Assembly: GCA_018287875.1 (NCBI GenBank)
Contig: JAGVVL010000018.1
Location: 1,542,501-1,606,500, forward strand
From: Nigrospora sphaerica
Lineage: Eukaryota; Ascomycota; Sordariomycetes; Amphisphaeriales; Apiosporaceae
DNA length: 64,000 nucleotides
Reading direction: 5' to 3'
Made by a program: the position numbers and the translations under genes. Positions within the stretch are counted from its first letter, which is position 1. Each line of letters starts with the position of its first letter. This document shows, in pieces, positions 58,414 to 64,000 of the stretch. A model generated the notes under the pieces. That model was not told where the DNA came from and made no database searches. It was given only the letters and a program-made list of their open reading frames with translations.

Positions 58414-58698
58414 ATGCCGAGCCACCACGACAACCAGGGGTCGAGCAAAAGCGAGATTTATGTTGGCGGCTCGTCCAAGAAGAAGGCCCGCGGGCCGGAT
58501 CCCAACAACCTCCGGTGGATCTGCGTAAGCTAGGCCGCGTCTATACGGTGGAGCGTTGTCTGACGACCGTGACCACAGCCGAGTTGTAACTTTGCGAACA
58601 ACTCTTGGGCATTTGATCTCTCTTGCCCGAGCTGCTTCCGTCAGCGTCCCGAACGCCCCGAGACCTACTATCCCAGCAGCAGTAGTCGAAGGGGGTAA
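58414..58698 (+). CDS. small zinc-ribbon protein (76 aa), unannotated type
   Basis: Two exons, 58414-58524 and 58579-58698, with a 54-nt intron (GTAAGC...CACAG) and both phases at 0. Without splicing the frame ends after 39 codons, which hides the gene. The product begins MPSHHDNQGSSKSE, has a basic KKKARGPDP stretch and then a four-cysteine module: RWICPSCNFANN (CxxC), a 12-residue loop, then CPSCFRQR (CxxC). It ends in a Tyr/Ser/Arg tail. The W-x-C-x2-C...N...C-x2-C pattern resembles RanBP2-type or zinc-ribbon fingers that bind RNA or ubiquitin. The long 5' leader with TATA box, perfect splice borders and the motif spanning the junction make it a credible gene. Function is unknown. Confidence 0.75.
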
Positions 58699-60584
58699 TC
58701 AACCCAACCCCGGCGAAGGCTGCGAACCTGATCCGACACAGCCTCGACTTGCCTAGGCGCCTTCGCCAATACACAACGCCTCCGAAAAGTGCACCGTGGC
58801 TGGGCAGCAGCCGATCCGAAAACGAGCGGGGTCCTTTGGCAACGAGAAAAACGAGTCAATAGATGGCTAGACGGAATTCTGGCGTGCGGGATCGGGCACA
58901 GGTGGAGATGGTTCTGGCGCGGAGGCGGCGGTGCCTTGGGAGGGTCTGGAGCAACAGGACGGACAGGCCGGGCCAGGCCACCTTCAGTTACCAAAAAGAC
59001 ACGAGGCGCTCGGCCGTTTTCTTTATAGCCATAGATAGACACTGGCTTCGGGGCCAATTCACTCCAGCATCTTACCGACTCTCGATCCCGCCCCGTTGCC
59101 CGGCCATTGTGCCTGAGAGATCTGTCTTGATCTACGCCCGTATGCCGGCTGAGGATGCGGAACTTGGCAGCCGACGGGGAGGGGCGACGCTGCGATCTGG
59201 GACTGTGAGGGCTGGCACGGCACTTGAATAGCATCTTTGGGCGGCCAAGGGGAGGGGGAGGCCGCCGACGACGAAAGGGGTAGTGACATGTAGGCCAGGC
59301 CATGCCAAGGGGCAATCCTCGTCGCCTGGCCCACGAAGGCTCACGGCCCCGAGCAAGGCTGGCGAGGGCCGTCGGCCGTTTTGCGGCCCCTCGAGCAGCC
59401 CACGGCTGGCGGGCGAAAAGAGGAGGGGTTCTCGGCGGCCGTGGTATGGCTGACGGCATGCCAGGGGCCCAGCTAGTCTGCCTCTGGGGAGCGCTGTTCC
59501 TTTCCCGCGTGGGCGCGCACCCCCCCAAGCAAGGCAACCGGCGAACGAGGCTGCCTTGCCTGAGCTACTGCGCAGGCGGCGGGCAGCAGCCACGAAATGT
59601 CTCGGCGTTCAAAGTCGAAAAAAAAAACACAAGCTAGCCGGCAAGCCCGATTGACGTATACAGGACTCTCAATAAGTAGAAATAGGCGGCGGGCGTATGT
59701 GGCCGTGGCACAGCCTCTTCGCGGGTTTTCGTCTCGTGCCTCGCCGAGGCTACAACTGGCCGCCCGCACAGGCTGCAGCGACGGCCGCGGGTGTTTTTTC
59801 CATTTCGAAAATGGCCAGGCCGCAGGAGGCCGGCGAGAGGCCCTTCCCCCCCGACAACAACGCCGCCCGGTGATGTAAAGTCGCTGAAGACTCGAGGTTC
59901 CAAGCCCATGGAGGGAAGATCGAGGGAAGATCGAGGGGAGAGAAGCGGGGCAGGAAAAGGCTGTAAGTTGAACCTGCTCCCCACTACACGGTCACCGGCC
60001 ACGTTGGAACGCATCGGACGGACGGACTCTCCCTCCCTCCCGGGCCGGATCTGTGAACCCCATCGTCGCTGTCCAGGGGCCACCCTGGATAGGTAACCCT
60101 GGTGAGATCTGTGTACTGTGTATGCCGACTGGGGGGGGAGACTAGGCCAGGCTGGGCTGCGAACTGCCCCGGATTTACTCACGAACCCGCGCGAAATAAC
60201 CGCCCACACCCATTTGGTCCGCGGTATCCAGCCAAGCAACAGTTGAACGACTTCCCCGCCTCGTCTCTGAGACTCTATCGCGTCCAGTGGATGGTTCATC
60301 CTTCCCCAAGCTCCAGGCCGAGTACACATCGACCCAACCAAGTGGAAGTTGCCAGTTGTACCGAGTACCCGACTCGGAGGTACTTTATTTGCCGATCTGC
60401 TGTTCATCCCTTCCCGCCGTCGCCGCCTAGTTCCATCACCGGCCGTGCCCTTCCGCTTGGAATTGACCGGCGTTCGAAGGACCTTTCCGCTCCCGGCTAA
60501 CAAGCTTGCACACACCCGCGTCGACCGCGCCGGGATCCCACGTCTTCCGCGTCCCCCGGCGGAGCAAAGAAGACGACCCTCACC
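58699..60584. other. intergenic upstream of the phosphatase gene
   Basis: 1.9 kb; long frames on the minus strand (58668-59537 and 59634-61079) are Arg/Pro/Gly-rich without motifs, and the latter runs antisense through the phosphatase exon. No feature is supported. Confidence 0.45.
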
Positions 60585-61695
60585 ATGTCCACAACACCGG
60601 CCACAGCGGCGCCCGCCGACGAGGAGCTTCCGCCGCCCTTCCACCGCGTCCCGGGGCTGCCTAACTTCCGGGACCTCGGGGGCGTGGCGTGGCCCATCGC
60701 CGGGCGGGCGGGCGGGCAGACGGTGCGGGCGGGCGTCGTGTTCCGGTCGTCGGAGCCGTCGCGCGTGACGGACGCGGGCGTCGAGCGGCTGCAGGCCCTC
60801 GGCATCCGCAAGGTCTACGACTTGCGGTCGCAGCGCGAGATCGAGCGCGACGCCGCCGCCGGCCACGACCGCCGCGTCCGCGAGTGGCCCGGCGCCGAGC
60901 GCATCTTCGCCCCCGTCTTCCTCGACGACGATTATTCGCCTGAGGCGATTGCCGTCCGATACCAGCAGTACGGCGACGAATCCAAGGTGAGTTGCCCCCC
61001 CCCGGGGGGCCGGGGCCTCTTCCGGAGCCCCCGTCCCCCTTCGTGTCACCCACGTCGCGCGTGACCCCGCTGCCAGCACCGAAACCCGGCCGGCGTCCCG
61101 GCCAGCGCTGACCGATACTCTCCGCCCCGCAGCAAGGATTCCGCGAGGCGTACAAGTCGATCCTGCTCGCCGCGTCGAGTGGGGACCGGCCCTACCAGGT
61201 GATCTTGGCGCACCTCGCGTCGCCGTCGCCGCCGGCGCCCATCCTCGTGCACTGCACCGCCGGCAAGGACCGCACCGGCGTCATCTGCGCCGTCATCCTG
61301 TCGCTGTGTGGCGTCGACGACGCCACCGTGGCCAAGGAGTATGCCCTCACCGACACGGGCCTGCGGTCCCGCCACCCCGAGTTCCTCGCCCACCTGAGCA
61401 AAGTCCCCGCGCTGAAGGGCAACCCCGACGCCGCCTGGCGTATGATTAGTGCCCGGTACGTCGTCGCCGCCACCTCCTCCGCCTTGGCCACCACCGACGA
61501 CTGGCCGAGTATGTTCTCATAGCCGTACGCTGACTTGGAAACTTTAGCGAACAAAACATCCTCACCCATCTGGCATGGATCCGGGAGACGTACGGCTCTG
61601 TCGAGCAATGTGTCATCAATTTGGGCCTGCTGACCGCTGAAGGCGTCGAACAACTGCGACGCAACCTGGTGGTGGACACGGCAACACGGCGGTAG
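60585..61695 (+). CDS. protein tyrosine/serine phosphatase, Y_phosphatase3 type
   Basis: Three exons, 60585-60986, 61133-61455 and 61548-61695, give 290 aa with introns of 146 and 92 nt. The N-terminus has PGLPNFRDLGG and VVFRSSEPSR, the opening motif of this family. The P-loop is LVHCTAGKDRTGV with nucleophile Cys175 and Arg181 (CX5R). The end exon (QNILTHLAWIRETYGSVEQC) is helical. The lipid-phosphatase-like CTAGKDR loop, with Lys after Gly, is shared with bacterial and fungal enzymes that can use phosphoinositides as well as phosphotyrosine. It is likely cytosolic. It is convergent with the mS45 gene, only 273 bp apart. Confidence 0.92.
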
Positions 61696-61968
61696 TCGCA
61701 TATGATTTGGAATGGTTGGGCTTTGATTCAATATAGCCGATATAGGCTGTGGCGTTGCCCTAACGGTACGGCGGAGGGGCAAGACGGCGGCCCCCCCGGC
61801 GCAAGAGACGGTCATATACAGTATGGCCTCGGGGTCGTCTCTCCGCATGCCACGGGGCGGCCGTTCCCCGCCAGCCACTGGTCGCAGCTCTTTCACGCTC
61901 TCCAGTACAACTTGTACATATCCATAGACGTATCATACAATGCGTAACAATCGCCGCGAGTGAACTAA

Positions 61969-63226
61969 TCATGGCGCACTCGTCGGGATCTTGGCCAGGC
62001 CCTTCTTCCGGTCGTAGTGCGGCATGCCGTACTTCCAGCCTACGGCGTTCGGGGACCTGCCGTCGCGACCAACCGTTTCCGAGTTGTAATTTTGGAAGCG
62101 GAACTCGAAGCGCGGCGTGTTGACCTTGGTACTGGCCTCCTCCTCGGCCATAGCTCTCCGCATCACCTTCTCGGCAGCGATGCGCTCCGAGTTCTGAGCG
62201 GCCTCAATGAATCGGGCTTTGGCCTCTACCAGTGATTTCCCGTTATTAAGGTCTTTCTCCATCTCGATCAGCTCGGGAATGGGGACGCGCTTGTCCGCCG
62301 ACAGCATTTTAGCATGGAAGGCCTTGGCGGCGTCCTCACGCGTGAACTGGCGCGCCTCTGAGGTGGGCCAGAAGAGCTGTTTCTGGGTGGCGGGGTGGTT
62401 GTACAGCTCATTAACATCCTCCAAGGGCGAGTTCTCGACTCCCGGCCTGAAATGCTTGACGGGCAGCATGGACAGGATGGCCTTCGAATACGGGGTCGCG
62501 AGTTTCTTGCCCTAGACAGCGGTGGCGGAAGGTTAGCATCACCGCTTTGTCACCACGTTCCCGGGAGGCAAGACGGATGGATCCCAGCCAAGTGAATGGC
62601 GGTAGGTAGGTCAGAGAGGCTCGCAACAAATTTGTAACCATGTAGATGTCTTCAAGACTAATCGAATTTTGGTATGTTGACATCATCATATGAAGGAAGG
62701 GCAGACGCCGTCGAGCAGCGGGTGGTCAGGGGCAAGTGGGAGGCGGGCATACCTTGGCGATCCAGTCCTTCTCGACCTCCTTGAGTCGTACCACGGCCGC
62801 TACTCTGGTGATGTCGATGCCCAACTCAGCCGAGACGGCCTTGATGGACTCACCGTCGCGCATCACCTTGCGCCATACCAGTTCTCGGCCGCGGTCGTCC
62901 AGGACAGGCGTCGTTCGGAACAACGGGTTGACGGGGAAGGGGTACCGGCCTTGCTGATGAGGAATCCTGCCCAGGGCGACGTACTTGGGGCCGGTATCGC
63001 GATGCCTGCGATATATACTACCGCCTTTGTTGGACCACTCCAGAAACTTCCGGCGCTGCAGCGTATTGCGCTCCAGGCTCGGCGTCGTGGAAAAGCCGGC
63101 GCGGCCCAGGGCCAGTTGTGCCGCGGGCGCGGCGACGGCCCTGGAGGCGCCGGCGGCGGTGCTGGCCTGTTGTACCAGCGCCGAGGCCGTGGCGGCGGCC
63201 GACGAGGTCGTTAACCGCGACGGCAT
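61969..63226 (-). CDS. mrps35: mitochondrial small-subunit ribosomal protein mS45 (MRPS35/Bot1-like)
   Basis: Two exons, 63226-62753 and 62511-61969, give 338 aa with a 241-nt intron. The N-terminus (MPSRLTTSSAAATASALVQQ and on, with GFSTTPSL) is a typical mitochondrial presequence and cleavage context. The core matches the Bot1p/MRPS35 family (eukaryotic mitochondrial regulator protein): FPVNPLFRTTPVLDDRGREL, VSAELGIDITRVAAVVRLKE and, rejoined by splicing, WIAK-GKKLATPYSKAILSML. The tail (FRFQNYNSETVGRDGR) is also typical of fungal members. It is a structural component of the mitoribosomal small subunit. Confidence 0.9.
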
Positions 63227-64000
63227 GGCAGCAGTAGCGGGTGCCCAGGCCAATTACCAGTTGATCTGGACCCGAGAGGAAAAAGGGAGAATCTTCTTTT
63301 CTGCGTCGCTCAATGGGGTCACATAAGTAGGGCCCGCCTGGGCTGTTGGGCACATGAAAATTGCTTCGAGTTTGGCGGCGGCGGATCAATGTTCTTGCCT
63401 GTCGAGCTGTGTGGGCTGTGGGACGATCTGCCCGCGCCTACATAAGTGGTAGATAAGATTTACGACTACTACCTTAGTACTAGCTAACCCTGACTGCCGG
63501 TGCTTCTGCACTTGACAGCTGCTGCCATGAGCAGCCACCCTTGGTGGGTACGAGCGCCGTTCCGTCTCCGTACGGACGGTTTCTTATTCCCGCACACCCA
63601 TTCCACCCAAAAGGGCCGCCAGGATACGTTCCATCTATGGAGTAGGGCTCTACGGGATACCTCGTACGCTTTGTGTTCCCCCAGAGTCGATCGATCCCCT
63701 GCAGGAAAACTTGGCGGAGGCTACTCCGTGGGAAAGAGTGGCAGAGATGTATACCTCCGCCTTCGTGCAAGACATCGCCAATGGATCGATATTCACATGG
63801 TTGCATCTACGTGGGTGCCCCATCCCCCCCAGTTGCCAGGTAGTTACTTCATTTGAAGACCATTCCCCTGCGTACCGACATACTACCACCTGCTCTTGGG
63901 AACGCGTGTAGTTCAGGGGGTGTCTCCTTATCCAGGAGGCCGGTGGGGTCTTGTAGAATCATTCTTCGTTCAGTCCCGTTGGTGGCGCAGAGAGGTGCGT
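63227..64000. other. intergenic, promoter of mS45 gene to window edge
   Basis: 0.77 kb upstream of the mS45 gene. Short open frames have no motif, and no part of a next gene can be recognised before the edge. Confidence 0.5.

Noticed and set aside
59634..61079. Minus-strand open frame of 481 codons
   Set aside because: Runs antisense through the tyrosine phosphatase exon 1 and is low-complexity without motifs; a shadow of codon bias.

Overview
The window looks like chromosomal DNA of a filamentous ascomycete, most likely a Sordariomycete. The genes are intron-containing with short introns (about 50-150 nt) and GT..AG borders. The gene complement is typical of plant-litter fungi: an AA9 polysaccharide monooxygenase, a GH31 alpha-glucosidase and a GH43 exo-galactanase. 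Intergenic regions are GC-rich and carry many TAGGTAC/GTACCTA motifs. I could support sixteen protein genes and one tRNA gene. Exon joins were made by hand from splice sites, reading frame and family motifs.

Left part (1-11.2 kb): a Rieske-AIF-like oxidoreductase on the minus strand, divergent from a DAO-family FAD oxidoreductase on the plus strand. Then come a small single-exon protein with a weak velvet-like look and a coiled-coil protein whose Cys-rich first exon lies 312 nt upstream of the main exon.

Centre (8.8-34.9 kb): seven consecutive minus-strand genes. They are the coiled-coil protein, the GH31 alpha-glucosidase (seven exons), the AA9 LPMO (five exons, one only 27 nt long), the GH43 exo-beta-1,3-galactanase with a CBM35-like tail, a caspase-like plus C2H2 zinc-finger fusion, an MFS sugar porter and a GPI-type aspartyl protease. 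Three secreted carbohydrate-active enzymes and a sugar transporter on one strand suggest a nutrient-acquisition neighbourhood. The caspase/zinc-finger protein sits inside it and is the most unusual gene of the window.

Right part (36.9-63.2 kb): mostly housekeeping genes. They are an M3 metallopeptidase, tRNA-Leu(AAG) with an intron, PAN3 (mRNA deadenylation), a UBA-UAS-UBX protein (ER-associated degradation / lipid droplet type), SF3A1/Prp21 (U2 snRNP), PMT1 (protein O-mannosylation), a newly assembled 76-residue zinc-ribbon protein, a tyrosine phosphatase of the Y_phosphatase3 type and the mitoribosomal protein mS45.

Intergenic spaces are long (0.3-3.9 kb) and hold microsatellites, homopolymer runs, a 35-nt alternating purine/pyrimidine tract and a few TATA-type promoters. 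I see no transposon, CRISPR array or rRNA gene.
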